Assembly (NCBI GenBank): GCA_905147135.1
Contig: LR990041.1
Span: 22,675,712 to 22,739,711 of the forward strand
DNA from: Blastobasis lacticolella
Lineage: Eukaryota > Arthropoda > Insecta > Lepidoptera > Blastobasidae
Reading direction: 5' to 3'
Length of the DNA stretch: 64,000 bases
Shown: piece after piece, positions 53,299 to 64,000 of the stretch
Numbering within the stretch: position 1 is the stretch's first letter
How the letters are laid out: each line of letters starts with the position of its first letter
Notes under the pieces: model-generated
Seen by the model: the letters and a program-made list of their open reading frames with translations, nothing else
Told to the model about the DNA's origin: nothing
The model's database searches: none
Made by a program: the position numbers and the translations under genes

Positions 53299-56200
53299 TT
53301 GTTTAGGAATAACAATTACTTGCATGTACCCCCTAGGTCCGAGTCTATACACTACGTAGCTACGAACGAAATGAATGACTGCGTAATACTTCCAAAACAA
53401 TTATGCGAAGGTTTTTCTTTGGCAGGTGCTATTGTTTCTCCGAATAACGGTAAGATACCAATACAAATATTAAATACACGCGAAGAGGAAGTCAATTTAA
53501 GTTATTTTAACCAAGATATCGAAAAATTAAGCGATTATGATGTCCGTTCCTTTGAAAGGAGTACCGTAAATTCCGACCGAGTTAAAAGGCTATTCGCTCA
53601 TTTAAATTTAAATGAACTTAATAAGGAAGAATGGTTGAATATCGAAAAAATATGCGCCAAATTTTCAGATATATTTCACCTAGAAGGCGACAAATTTTCA
53701 ACATCAAATATTTATCAGCAATCAATACATTTAAAACCAAACCCCACTCCCATTTATACTAAACAGTATCGCCTACCAAAATCACAAACCACGGAAATTA
53801 AAAAACAGATACTAAGTCATAGAAGAAGCTAAATGTGAATGGTCATCCCCCATTCTTTTAGTTCTGAAAAAATCTGATTCCGGGGAAAGAAAATATAGAC
53901 TAGTGGTCGACTATCGCAAATTAAACAATAAAATTACGGATGATAGGTTTCCATTACCTAATATTTTGGACATATTGGATTCCTTATCAGGAGCCATCTA
54001 CTTTAATCACTTGGATTTACATAATGGTTATTATCAAATGACACTAAACCCAAACAGTAGAGACTGTACATCCTTTACTTTTGATAAACAGTATCGTATG
54101 AAACGCATGCCTATGGGCCTAAAAACTAGCCCAAGCGCATTTTCACGAGCTATGACTGTAGCTTTATCCGGCCTCAACTACGAAAAATGTTTCGTGTATG
54201 TAGACGACTTAATTGTTTTTGGTAGAAATTTAGACATTCATAATAAAAACCTATTTGGTGTTTTCTCTAAACTTAGACAAGTTAATTTCAAGTTAAATCC
54301 TAAAAAGTGCAAATTCTTAAAGAAAGAAATGTTATATTTTGGGCACGTCGTTACTGCAGAAGGTGTAAAACCGGATCCAATGAAAATACAAGTATTAAAT
54401 GATTATCCAATCCCAAAAACAAGTGATGAAGTTAATCGCTTTGTTGCCTTCTCTAATTATTATCACCGTTTCATATCCAACTTTGCGGAAGTCGTTAGTC
54501 CATTAAATCAATTATGTAAGAAAACTGTACCTTTCCTTTGGTCAAACAACGGTCAAAATTCTTTCGAATATTTAAAACAATGTCTTTCAAGCCCAGACCA
54601 GTACTTCAATATCCAGATTTTACAATAGAAAATGAATTTCAATTATTTACCGATGCGTCAGGGGTAGCAATCGGTTCAGTACTTTGCAATAAAGACGGTC
54701 GTCCAGTAGCTTACGCAAGTCGAGGTTTAAATAAAACCGAACTCAACTATCCAACAATCGAGAAAGAAATGCTACCAATAGTATGGTTTATTAAAAATTT
54801 AAGGCCCTATTTGTTTAGTAAAAAATTTAGAATATTTACCGATCATAGGCCGTTGGTGTATCTATTTAACATGAATGATCCGTCTAGCAGATTAACTAAA
54901 TTTCGACTAAATTTAGAAGAGTACGACTTTGTCGTAGAATATGTAAAAGGTAAAGATAACGCAACTGCAGACGCGTTATCTCGAGTAGTTTTGTCATCAG
55001 ATGATTTAACATCAATGAACGAACGGGTAATAAATGTGTTGACACGAGCGCAAACTAAACGTATGGATAGTAATAATAAAAACGATATAAATACAACATT
55101 AAAAGACACTCCCACTAACAATCGGACTGACAACCGGAAATTTGTGGAGATGCTTAAAGAACCCTTAAATTCGGTACAATTAAAATTAACAACAAGGCAT
55201 GCCATGCATAATATTTATAATATATCAAGCCATGGTTTATTTGCGTATTCCGACTTAACTATACTAACATGCCTAGAAGCTCGATTATGTGTAACACGAG
55301 ACGTTTACGTGAGAGAACTAGAGCAGTTTTGTTTAAAATTACAAATTAAAGAAATATATGTAATAATGAATGAATATAATAAAGAATACATAACGTGGTT
55401 AACCAAAATAATTAATAAAATGGAAAAATGGACCGATTCACGAATATTCCTTATCAAAGGAGTGCAAAGAATTATAAAAGATGATGATAAGAGAGTAATT
55501 ATTAACGATTTCCATCTTCTACCGACCAGTGATCATGCCGGTATACGAAGGATGACCAACAACATTAAAAAATATTATTTCTGGCCGGGCAAGGAGCGTG
55601 ACGTCATCGACTTTGTTAAAAAATGCCAAAAGTGGGAGAATCAGAAGCATTCTGTGCGCATAAAAGAACCCATGATCATTACTACGACAGCTGAGGCTGC
55701 CTTCGATAAAGTTTTCTTAAATATAGTTGGACCCTTAGATAAGGATTATTATAATAAGAATTATATTTTAACAATACAATGCGAACTCACAAAGTTCGTT
55801 GAAGCTTATCCCTTAGAACGTAAGGATACGGTTAGCGTAGCAAAGGTTTATGTAGAGAATTTCATTCTTCGATTCGGTGTGCCACGTGAAATTGCAACTG
55901 ACAGAGGTACGGAATTTATATCATCAACAATGCAAGAAGTGTGTAAGTTACTTAACATCAACCAGTTAACAGCTACAGCTTACCATCACGAATCTATTGG
56001 TGCCTTAGAAAACACCCATAGACATTTAAATTCTTACCTTCGTATCCAAACTAATAATGAAGCGAAAACATGGAGTTCATGGATTCCATTCTGGTGTTTT
56101 TGTTACAATACCAGTGTTCATACCTCAACAAAATTTACTCCTTATTAGGTAGTTTTTGGAAAAACTTGTAATTTACCATCCAACTTAACTACCAATATAG

Positions 56201-56472
56201 AACCACTATATAATAGCGACAATTATCCATTAACATTAAAACATAGATTACAGATATCACATCAACTTGCTAGACAAAATTTAATATTGTCAAAAGAAAA
56301 TAGGAAAAAACAGTACGACAGAAAGGTTAACACGGTAGTGTATAACGAAAATGATCTAATATTATTAAGAAACGAAAACGCTAAAAATATTGATAATGTG
56401 TACAACGGTCCATATACTGTCATTGCAGATGAGTCACCAAATGTAAAAATTATGAAAGATAACAAAATTTAA
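53299..56472 (+). pseudogene. Pol: RT, RNase H and integrase with frameshifts, a stop and lost catalytic residues
   Basis: 53299-53815: protease-RT linker (NELNKEEWLNIEKICAKFSD; QQSIHLKPNPTPIYTKQYRL). After a shift, RT to about 54595: EWSSPILLVLKKSDSGERKY, RLVVDYRKLNNK, NHLDLHNGYYQM, MPMGLKTSPSAFSR and YVDDLIVFG (catalytic pair intact). After another shift: RNase H with LFTDASGVAIGSVL, YPTIEKEML, FTDHRPLVYLF and DNATADALSR. Integrase: LPTSDHAGIRRMTNNIKKYY, then KKCQKWENQK, whose second zinc Cys is Trp; FLNIVGPLDKD, where the first catalytic Asp is Asn; FGVPREIATDRGTEF; and HESIGALENTHRHL. A TAG at 56146 replaces the Glu of TPYE, and the tail runs to a TAA at 56472. Confidence 0.9.
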
Positions 56473-56678
56473 ACTGTGCACAAAAACAGAACGAAGCCAT
56501 ATACAATGTAACCATTTATTAAAATACTATTGTAACTATGTATCTACTTTAATAATCATGTAATCATTATATAACTTATGTACGTATACCTAATGTACTT
56601 ATGTAAACAATATCAATATTGTATTTGATTTAACTTTAAGACAAAAATACTTTTATTCTGTTTTTTGTCCTACAAAAA

Positions 56679-56693
56679 AAATTGATTGGGAGG
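56679..56693 (+). promoter_or_regulatory. Probable polypurine tract
   Basis: AAATTGATTGGGAGG lies directly before the 3' LTR; the GGGAGG end is purine-only, as needed for plus-strand priming. Confidence 0.55.
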
Positions 56694-56821
56694 TGTAGTA
56701 TGTATACTTATTATGCTTAAGATGTACACTATATAATAAATAGGCTTCTCTTATTACTAATAAAGCCAGTACTATCTTAACCTCGGACATCGTTTTATTT
56801 ACATAACGTCCCGGCCTTACA
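56694..56821 (+). repeat. 3' LTR (128 bp)
   Basis: Same ends as the 5' LTR (TGTAGTATG...GGCCTTACA), with the extra ATATAATAAATAGG-type segment. Followed by GTAGTAGTAG, the other half of the target site. Confidence 0.9.
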
Positions 56822-57384
56822 GTAGTAGTAGTATAAATCACTGGATCACCTTCTTCACGCCATCCATGACAAAATGTTTGGGTTTCTCTATTACACTTTC
56901 TTAAAATAATTGTTATTGTATTTTCAGTTACTTTAGAGATGGTGATATTTTTCGAGTGCACGACGCGGTCCTGCAATGTCATTCGTATGGATTTGACGTG
57001 TCTATCTCTATACAAACTCATATAAACCAAGCGTAAATGCGTGTAGAGCATTAAGCGCAAATATTTTAAGGGATGCCCCACCGAAACTCGTCAGCCTTCA
57101 TCTCTTCAACTTCAGTGAGGACACTAGCTACGAAGATATCGTGCTCCATCTGAAGTCGAACCAAGAGATGTTGATAGTGTATGTACGAGTTTGCCCACCA
57201 GAGGGAAGTATTCATCGTTTAAATTAGACATTGCACAAAAACACTTTAACCACATTAAAAAAAACCAGGTACGTGATTCTAACCTATGGCCGGAGGGTGT
57301 GTCAATTAGAAAGTTTAATATTGTTTAGTCAAAAAGCCCGATATCACAGCGCACAGAACAAAACAAAACATAACCTCTAAAATT
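56822..57384. other. No gene seen
   Basis: Repeat-derived intergenic DNA. Minus-strand frames at 57081-56653 overlap the LTR and are chance. Confidence 0.4.
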
Positions 57385-57800
57385 AACTGTTCGCACAAGA
57401 ATTACACTAAAGTTATACACCAAAATGTACAGTCAATAACTAATAAAACAGGTCTACTGAACGTAATTTTATCAACACACGAGCGCGAAGCACTTGTTTG
57501 TACCGAGACTTGGTGCAAAAACAGCGAGATAGGTCGCGTGGCGCTGACCGGGTACGAACTAGCTAGCTCCTATTGTCGCCCGCGCCGGGAACATGGTGGG
57601 GTTGCGTTGTTTACGTCCGACGGTGTTCTATACAAAAGAGGACATGACCTTGAAGCTATCGCTGTTGAATAACACTGTGAGTTTTGTGCAATCGAGTTGA
57701 CAAAATCTAAACTTACATTAATCGGTGTTTATAGGTCTGGTCTATGTAACTTTCAGTTATTTTTACGGACATTTGAATTATTATTATGTAAACTTATTGA
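57385..57800 (+). pseudogene. Element D ORF2: endonuclease N-terminal part
   Basis: Open from 57385 without Met: KNYTKVIHQNVQSITNKTGL (catalytic Asn), EALVCTETWCKNSEIG (catalytic Glu), RREHGGVALFTSDGV, IAVE, then TAA at 57670 and CAIELTKSKLTLIGVYRSGL. This is the APE-type endonuclease of a Jockey/CR1-like LINE related to element C. It is cut short after FELLLCKLIDY by the next insertion. Confidence 0.8.
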
Positions 57801-57845
57801 CTATACGTTTGATGATATAACTATACGTTTGTTTATAAAGTAAAT

Positions 57846-58412
57846 TGTACGAGACTTTAAGCCCTGCATGCGTATGAAGTTGTACACGGATGCAACTTCG
57901 CGCATGCGCAGTAGGTACGTTTGTTGAATGCTGGAATTCGTACCAACTTCACTGTTGTTTTGAGCGGATAAGTAATTAGTTTTTGTGGTGTTTGTGTTGT
58001 GTTTTGTAGTAAAAGTGATTTAATTGGATTGATCAACAATAGAGGAAGTAAAGCCCCTTGTGATGATATAAAATGTGCAAAAGTTTTGATTTGCATGGAA
58101 AAGGTAAAGTTTTTAAACATCGCTCAGAAAATAACAAATTATTTCCTCGCCAAAACCTACGCCCGATTTACGTACCTATTTCTCAGATTATTAAATCGCT
58201 TATAGGACAATTTCATAGATCGGTGTACCAAACTCATTGGATTGTTGGTTATTCTCTCTCACAAGTTATATTGCTGGAATAAAACTGAAGAGTGATAAGT
58301 GAGGATTGATCAGTAATGTGGCAAAAAGATGGATTTATTTTTAATGACCGTAAAAACTACAAAAACTTCATTTCTCGGCTTGCCTTACATTGAAACCCTA
58401 GGCACGCCACTG
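57846..58412 (-). mobile_element. Insertion splitting element D endonuclease
   Basis: About 570 bp with no coding motif. Its right end on the minus strand starts GTCAGTGGCGTGCCTAGGG, a word seen at the ends of many insect repeats. The endonuclease resumes on the right with IDCGLVAAGDECVTARPAHT. Exact boundaries and class are uncertain. Confidence 0.5.
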
Positions 58413-58429
58413 ACAAGAGAAGTTGTACA

Positions 58430-59614
58430 TCTATTGATTGCGGGTTAGTCGCGGCCGGGGACGAATGCGTCACCGCGCGGCCTGCGCACACGCCCATCAG
58501 CGATCATGATGCACAACTGTTTCATGTGTGTGTAGGTGCAAGATGGCTGGGATATTCTACGATCTCTCGAGGGCCTTCGACGTTGTCCAGCATGATTTGC
58601 TTTTGAGAAAGTTGGAAGTGTATTGCATTAATGGCACTTCTCATGAATTATTGAAGTCATTTTTATCTGATAGAAGACAAACGGTGGAAGTTACCATAAA
58701 AAGACGTAGGTATAGATCGGCAGACGCTAGTGTAACTACTGGAATTCCACAAGGGTCCTCGTTGGGGAATATTCTATTTCTAGCATTCATCAATGATCTT
58801 CCGTCTTCGATCACTGTAGGCCTACTTACCTTATTCGCTGATGACACGACGGCAGTTGTTGGTGCACGATCATATAGCGAGCTTAATACCAAAATAAATG
58901 ATCTTCACGTGCAACTAAAGCAGTGGTTTACTATTAATGGTTTGGTATTAAATGAATCAAAATCCTGTGTGATGGTGTTCACAGCAACACGCGTCCCACG
59001 TCCAGTTGGTTTAATTACGGCTCCAATTCCAAATTGTGAATGCTGCAAATTCTTAGGATTAACAATGGACTCGACAGTCAATCGGAAGACCCATTTCGGA
59101 GTGCTGTGTGACCGGTTGAGTGGGGCAGTGTATGCGTTGCGGAAGCTGAGGCCACTTGTCTCGATGGATGTGCTACGGCAAACCTACTTTGCCCATTTCC
59201 ATTCCATCATGTCCTACGGCAATCTTCTGTGGGGCGATTCCACAGAATCAGGCCGCATTCTAATTCTTCAAAAACGAGCTGTTAGGATAATGGGGAATGT
59301 AGGAACCAGGCATACGTGCAGGACACTTTATAAAGAGCTGCAAATTATGACTGTGTATTCATTGTACATATACAACACCATAACCTTTGTTAGGCGAGAT
59401 TTGTCATGCTTCACCCGTCGTACGGGCGAAGAGCGCGGTCAGCGCGGCGCGGGGCGACTAGCCTACGGCGTTAGCTGAAAAAAATCCGCGAGTTATAGGT
59501 CCTACCCTGTAAGAACATTTGCCTGTACTCCTTAGAGGTGAACAAAATGACGAAACGTTTTATCGCCAACTAAAGAACCTTTTATTGAACAATGTATTTT
59601 ATTCTGTTAAATAA
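58430..59614 (+). pseudogene. Element D ORF2: endonuclease end, RT core and C-terminus
   Basis: ARPAHTPISDHDAQLFHV closes the endonuclease (S-D-H box). The linker and RT N-terminus are deleted, and the frame enters RT at GIFYDLSRAFDVVQHDLLLR (58528 frame). ASVTTGIPQGSSLGNILFLA, LFADDTTAVVG (FADD), NGLVLNESKSCVMVF and CKFLGLTMDSTVNRKTHF follow, then YGNLLWGDSTESGRILILQK and the C-terminal region. At 59478 a stop falls in frame. The +1 frame continues with NPRVIGPTL and LRGEQNDETFYRQLKNLLLN to about 59614. The RT catalytic Asp pair and the F-D box survive, but the missing linker makes it dead. Confidence 0.85.
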
Positions 59615-60502
59615 TTTTTAGTCATAATTTCAACGAAAACTATTTATAATAAAAAATTGCATTATCTTATTGACATTTAGTATTAAAATTGTAATTATGT
59701 TTTGATTTATTTATTTTTAAGGTTTGACATTGTTATTATGGATGGTTTTACTTTGACATTTCATTCTGTAAACTGACACAATTTGTACATTATATTTAAA
59801 TTTATTTTATAGACATGTTTAATCTTGTATTGACATGTATTTTTCATGGTCATGTTTTACATTATGTAATCATTTCATTAATTACCATATTCCTTTTGAT
59901 AATTGGTATAAATCCATTGTATTTGACGATCTCTTTTCACAAAAATGTATTTAAATATATTTTAAATGTATTATCTTGTGTAAGAGTAATAAAATAAACC
60001 TAAATCTAAATCTATTAGTTTAGATATAAATAAAAACATGTAGGTATTTAGTGGAACCTGTCTGTAATGTGTTTCTCTAAAACTAGATTCATAAGTGGTT
60101 CCCTAGGTACGTAGGTACTGAGTTGAGGGAATCGTGTTAGTAGGTACCTAGTATTTACCTATCTGTGTAGAGCCATTTTGTCAATTGAACGAATCCCATT
60201 TTAGCGTAGTAGATATCTACTTTAGTACGTAGTTGACTATGTTTATTTTTATTTAGTTTAAGTACCTGCGACGGTCCACACCGCGGGTCCAGCTGTCTTC
60301 CAGATTGATTAACATGTTTTGTTTTATATTTACGTAGGTTCCTATCTACCTAACCTACTTGGATACTGTTTTTAGGCCTTTAGTTAATAAGTACCTAAGT
60401 AGTATGAATTTAATTCTTATTTTACTTTTGTTGTGCTGGGGTGGTTTGTTCTGTTAGGTACCTACCTAGTAGAAATCCTCTCGGTGTTAATGACCTAGTT
60501 TT
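59615..60502. other. Element D 3' UTR and noncoding DNA
   Basis: AT-rich 3' UTR to an AATAAACCTAAATCTAAATC tail (59989-60010), which gives the plus-strand LINE end. Then AT-rich DNA with many GTACCTA words and no gene. Confidence 0.5.
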
Positions 60503-60829
60503 GCTCTCGCGCACGAAGGCCTGGGGTCTTGCCATGATCCAGGATTTCGCATTTCAGGTCATTACGTCTGACAGTCCTAAATCCTGCCTGATCCTGCTAC
60601 CAGGGGAACCTGATTACCTGACCAGATTGAATCATGGTTAGACATTCAGTCGCCTAAATGTGCAGGTTTCATCACGATGTTTTCTGTCACTGTAACAGCA
60701 TCGGTTAGTATTTGACTCATGTAAGTATACAAGTCAGAAAAGGTCACTGGTACATGGCGGCAGCGGGTGTCGAACCCAGTACCACTCGCGTACGACTCGG
60801 ATACCGTAATCTAAGGCCACCGACGCTCC
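60503..60829 (-). mobile_element. Solo SINE of family S2
   Basis: On the minus strand: GGAGCGTCGGTGGCCTTAG head, TACTGGGTTCGACACCC B box, AAAACATCGTGATGAAACC and GATTCAATCTGGTCAGG body words. It matches the segments carried by repeat X at 31378, 33274 and 63622, but is more diverged and lies outside X. Confidence 0.75.
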
Positions 60830-61455
60830 GACTATTTAAGCATACCTACCTGTTGAAAATAATTAGTGTAGGTTAGTTCCTAGTTAATTTGGTAGAAATT
60901 ATTCATGTAGATAAGAAGGTAACATTTAGTTCGGCGCCTAGTAGCAAGATGTAGGAGGTTCGTTTGTTTTGTTATGAATGGCACGAGGTTATTAAACTCC
61001 TCTTTATGTTGTGTGCATACTCAACTTACGCCAACGAAGGGTTGTCGGCCGCATTCGCCGTTGGTTACAGCACGTTCTTTGGACTTCTAAGGTCCAATAG
61101 GTAATTGCATTTCGTGGTCAAGCAAACGCTCTTTGGGAGTTTTGGAAACCTGTTCGGGCTCGTAATCGCACGTTTGTTCGTTGGCCTTCGGCATCCGCCC
61201 AAGCTGCGTTTGGTCGATTGCTTCTATCCGTTTGATGTAACCGCCACGCTGCGCTGCGGATTGCCGGCCGGCATACGCCAACGGACAATCGTTGGCCGAA
61301 ACGGTACGTGTGTACGTAGCATTAGGCTCCTGGTACTAGGCTTAAGGAGGTTGCTCTACTTTCATAGGGGTCGCACGCGGTTTTTAAACTTCTCCTTCTA
61401 GGATCATCAACTTGAAATAGAGCTGCGCTTCAACGTAGTCGATATGATTATTTTT
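60830..61455. other. Unrecognised, partly GC-rich block
   Basis: 61030-61400 is clearly GC-richer than its surroundings and has frames open on both strands (plus 61105-61401; minus 61281-61087), neither with a motif I know. It contains CGTTGGCC, GCCAACGG and CCGGCCGGC words with small inverted pairs. Confidence 0.35.
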
Positions 61456-64000
61456 CAATAAAAACAAAGATTTTTTATGAAAATTAAATTCAATGTCTAG
61501 ATAATATGAAGTCGCCAGTGTACTCTTTGCAAGCTATACTTTAACACCCTTTCAGCTTTATACATGTATTAAGTAACACCTTGTATAATATGATAACATC
61601 TAGCTCGGCATAAAATAAAGTGATATTAAACGACATCATCAATTTTGGCACGTAGACTCCGGCGAAGGCTACGTCACCATCGTGACGCCGAAGTCTTCGT
61701 GGTTGAATCGATGACGCCGAATGCTACTAGTCTACACCTGTTACGTACGACCTCAACAAGATATCTTCGAAGACTTTGGCAAAGGCGGCAGCGTGAGGGC
61801 GGCGGCGAAGGAAACGGCGTAGTCTTTGCAGATTTATGGATGAAGTCTCTCGTGACGTCTACACCTGTTACGTACGATTGACCTCATCAATATACTTGCG
61901 GAGACTTTGACAAACGCGGCGGCGAAGGTGGCTAAGTTGCTGTAAATATACATATCGGCTAAGGTATCTTAATAGTTTATAAGTAAATTAATTTATACTA
62001 AGGCACTCCGCACATTCACAACACGGACGCGACGGAGACATGCAGGATTCATGCAGGACGCATGAAGGATGCATGCAGGACGCATGTAAGTTGCATGCAG
62101 GACGCATGCAGGATGCATGCAGAACGCATGTACGACGCATGTACGACGCATGCACGCGACACTGTCAACTGACGTTTTACAAAGATCATTTGGCACGTGG
62201 CCGAAATCAGAATTAACGCTGCCATCTTGTAAAGCGTCACTTTTGACAGACCGCTGGAGTTGATATTTGACACTCACGGCCTCATCCAAATGCCAAATGA
62301 TCCTTGTAGCTGTGATGCAATGAGGAAAGAAAAACCTCCTTTTAAGAGAAGAGAGCACAATGTCAAATAATGCGTGAAACAGATATGCTCAAACGTCATG
62401 GTTTATCTTATCTTATACATACACTCTGCAGCACAAAAACTTGGCCAAGTGCTTGTCGCAAATTTATAAACAAACTATGGGTTATTTATGAGATGTTTAG
62501 TAGTGCGTATAGATTTGAAGGCACTTGTTTAGTTTATCTACTTTGTGCTATGACTCACTTTATCTAATAATCGGTGCCAGAACTGTTTCCAACGTTAATC
62601 CAAGAAGTAAGTTTAATTTTTTTTATATGTGAGTATATAAGATATAATTAAAATGTTTATTTATTTGATAGATTAAAACACTTTTTTATTCAACTTCTTC
62701 TATAATTATTATTTTCATTGGCCATTTACTGTTACCCAAATTGGTCAGGCGGTCTTATAAGCCATTTAGGGGTAAGCTATCGCCCTATGATTTGTACTTT
62801 AAGTGGTAACAGTCACAATGAACGGTCACGGGTATTTAATGCTAAAGTTGTATCGAAAAATGGCATACTATATACTATTTTTATCAACTATAAAGTACTG
62901 AGGCTGAATACAACGTGTTCATTGGTTAATACAAATCAAGTAGGCACGCTAAGGCGGCTTTCACGGTGTGGATTTTACCTGCGATTTTCATATGTGTTAC
63001 AAAAAATAAATCTTAAATATCATAAATATTCGTGTTTTTTTAATTAGATAAAATAAACGAGGGCGACACTGAGACTGGTTGAACAGTCTCAGAGCCGATT
63101 GGCACCGAGAGCAGTTCAGGTCAATGATACCATTATATTCTACTGTTTTATTTTACATGTATGCAAAATTTCAATTCATTTGCTTACCGGGAAGTGGGAA
63201 GTGGGTGGTTGATGTGAACGCTGACTAGTAACCAATGAGAATGGAGAACGTCATCACACTACTTAATAGTTAAAAAATATAGAGTATAGTATCAAATTTC
63301 TTGCTTGTAGACTATAGTTTAAAGATTCAGATCAAAAATGTTATGCTAAATTAATCGGCTATCATTGATTTATCCGAAATCGACACCAGACTTAGCTTTG
63401 TATGTCAAATGAATCGATTCAGTAGTGTTCGTATGATGTTTGGTCAATAAAAAACCTGCCTGTACATCTATTAATAATAGACAAGGGCAGCGACACCGTA
63501 AATCAAGGTTGGTACTAAAACTAAAATCTTTAAGTGCGTCCGGGTTTACAGCACACTCTATTATCAGTTCACCTGCTTTACATTTATATTCAGTATCTGA
63601 GATGTACGATTATAATGATGAGAGCATTGGTGGCCTAATGTTCAAGGGATAAGACACGTACCCCGAGGTACCGGGTTCGAACAGCAGAGCCGCTATGTAC
63701 CAATGCTCTTTATAAATTATATAAATTAGTTGCACACTGACCAGTATCCTTGCGGTTAGGGAAATATCGTGATGAATTCCGTACGTTCAAGCCCCTGAAT
63801 ATCAAACCATAATCCAATCTGGTCAGGTTTGCCTGTTAACAGAGTTCACGGTGATCAGATGGCAGTCGCTCCACTATAATCACCTGATCTGCCAAATCAT
63901 GGATCAAGCTGACCCTGGGCCCTTGCGCGCGAGACTGCAACCGGAACATTATCGCCAAGATGACCATCCGAGATGTATAGTTAATTTTAAATTGCCCTTG
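61456..64000 (+). repeat. Repeat X, copy e (runs off window end)
   Basis: Starts at the same AAAAACAAAGATTTTTTATG point as copy c and has the same order: GCG-rich head (61645-61940), 11 bp minisatellite (62038-62150), AT-rich middle including the segment missing from the left palindrome arm (62718-62775), SINE S2 (63622-63933), and CATCCGAGATGTATAG near the end. It is single, uninverted, and more diverged from copies c and d than they are from each other. Confidence 0.9.
63622..63933 (+). mobile_element. SINE family S2 within repeat X copy e
   Basis: Same head and body as 31378-31690. Its B box reads GGGTTCGAAC, closer to the Pol III consensus than the GGGCTCGAAC of copies c and d. Confidence 0.75.

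Larger units (their letters stand above)
50906..56821 (+). mobile_element. Complete Ty3/gypsy LTR retrotransposon, inactive (no env)
   Basis: Two short LTRs (118 and 128 bp) bound a 5.7 kb interior with primer site, Gag, protease, RT, RNase H and integrase in that order. GTAG flanks both ends (50902-50905 and 56822-56825) in a GTA-repeat target. No envelope frame lies between integrase and the 3' LTR. At least four frameshifts, one nonsense codon and several catalytic-site substitutions make it dead. The primer type and domain order point to the mdg1/412-like group. Confidence 0.9.

Noticed and set aside
56287..56693. Envelope gene in the Ty3/gypsy element
   Set aside because: The only coding after integrase is the integrase tail to 56472; nothing with signal peptide or membrane segment before the LTR.

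Overview
The window looks like transposon-rich, probably heterochromatic DNA from an insect, most likely a moth or butterfly. That placement is an inference from the mix of families seen: a mag-like Ty3/gypsy element, Jockey/CR1-type LINEs, a Penelope-like fragment, tRNA-derived SINEs, and a short retroposon 3' end of a type I associate with Lepidoptera. I found no convincing host gene, tRNA, rRNA or CRISPR array. Nearly every coding signal is a retroelement relic carrying frameshifts, stops, deletions or nested insertions.

Layout. 0-11.5 kb: one end of dispersed repeat A, a LINE 3' end, repeat Z with a CCCTAC-type array, a reverse-transcriptase scrap, a noncoding block of nested tandem repeats (36-38 bp minisatellite, three copies of a 162-163 bp unit, three dispersed B blocks), a retroposon 3' end and a Penelope-like tail. 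12-24 kb: a mag-like LTR element (Gag, protease, RT, RNase H, integrase) split by a 0.7 kb insertion with an exon-like frame and by about 7.9 kb of nested DNA, which includes a nearly complete minus-strand LINE with its own SINE and LINE insertions. 24-26.2 kb: a minus-strand Jockey-type ORF1 with its GC-rich 5' UTR, interrupted by a 200 bp element with perfect 40 bp inverted repeats.

26.2-35.2 kb is the most unusual region. Three direct copies of an unidentified repeat, X, each contain an 11 bp minisatellite. Two of them are linked to the same decayed RT fragment. The third copy forms the left arm of a palindrome of about 5.4 kb (arms about 2.35 and 2.4 kb, spacer 663 bp). A fifth X copy starts at 61.46 kb and runs off the window. 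The outer edge of the right arm is fused to the 5' half of a LINE with a long open EN-RT frame (35.2-36.9 kb).

37-45.7 kb: two more copies of repeat A, an RTE-like 3' scrap, a 15 bp minisatellite open in most frames, an intact LINE ORF1, and a LINE 3' end interrupted by a second Z copy. 45.7-50.7 kb: a LINE with an SGNH-like ORF1, endonuclease and RT, interrupted by noncoding DNA and a SINE. 50.9-56.8 kb: a complete but dead Ty3/gypsy element with 118/128 bp LTRs and a tRNA-Arg-type primer site. 57.4-59.6 kb: another broken LINE. 60.5-64 kb: a solo SINE, an unidentified GC-rich block and the last X copy.

Nothing here appears to work together as a host pathway. What the window records is layered insertion, tandem duplication and inversion of mobile elements. 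Identity statements come from reading by eye, not from alignment software.
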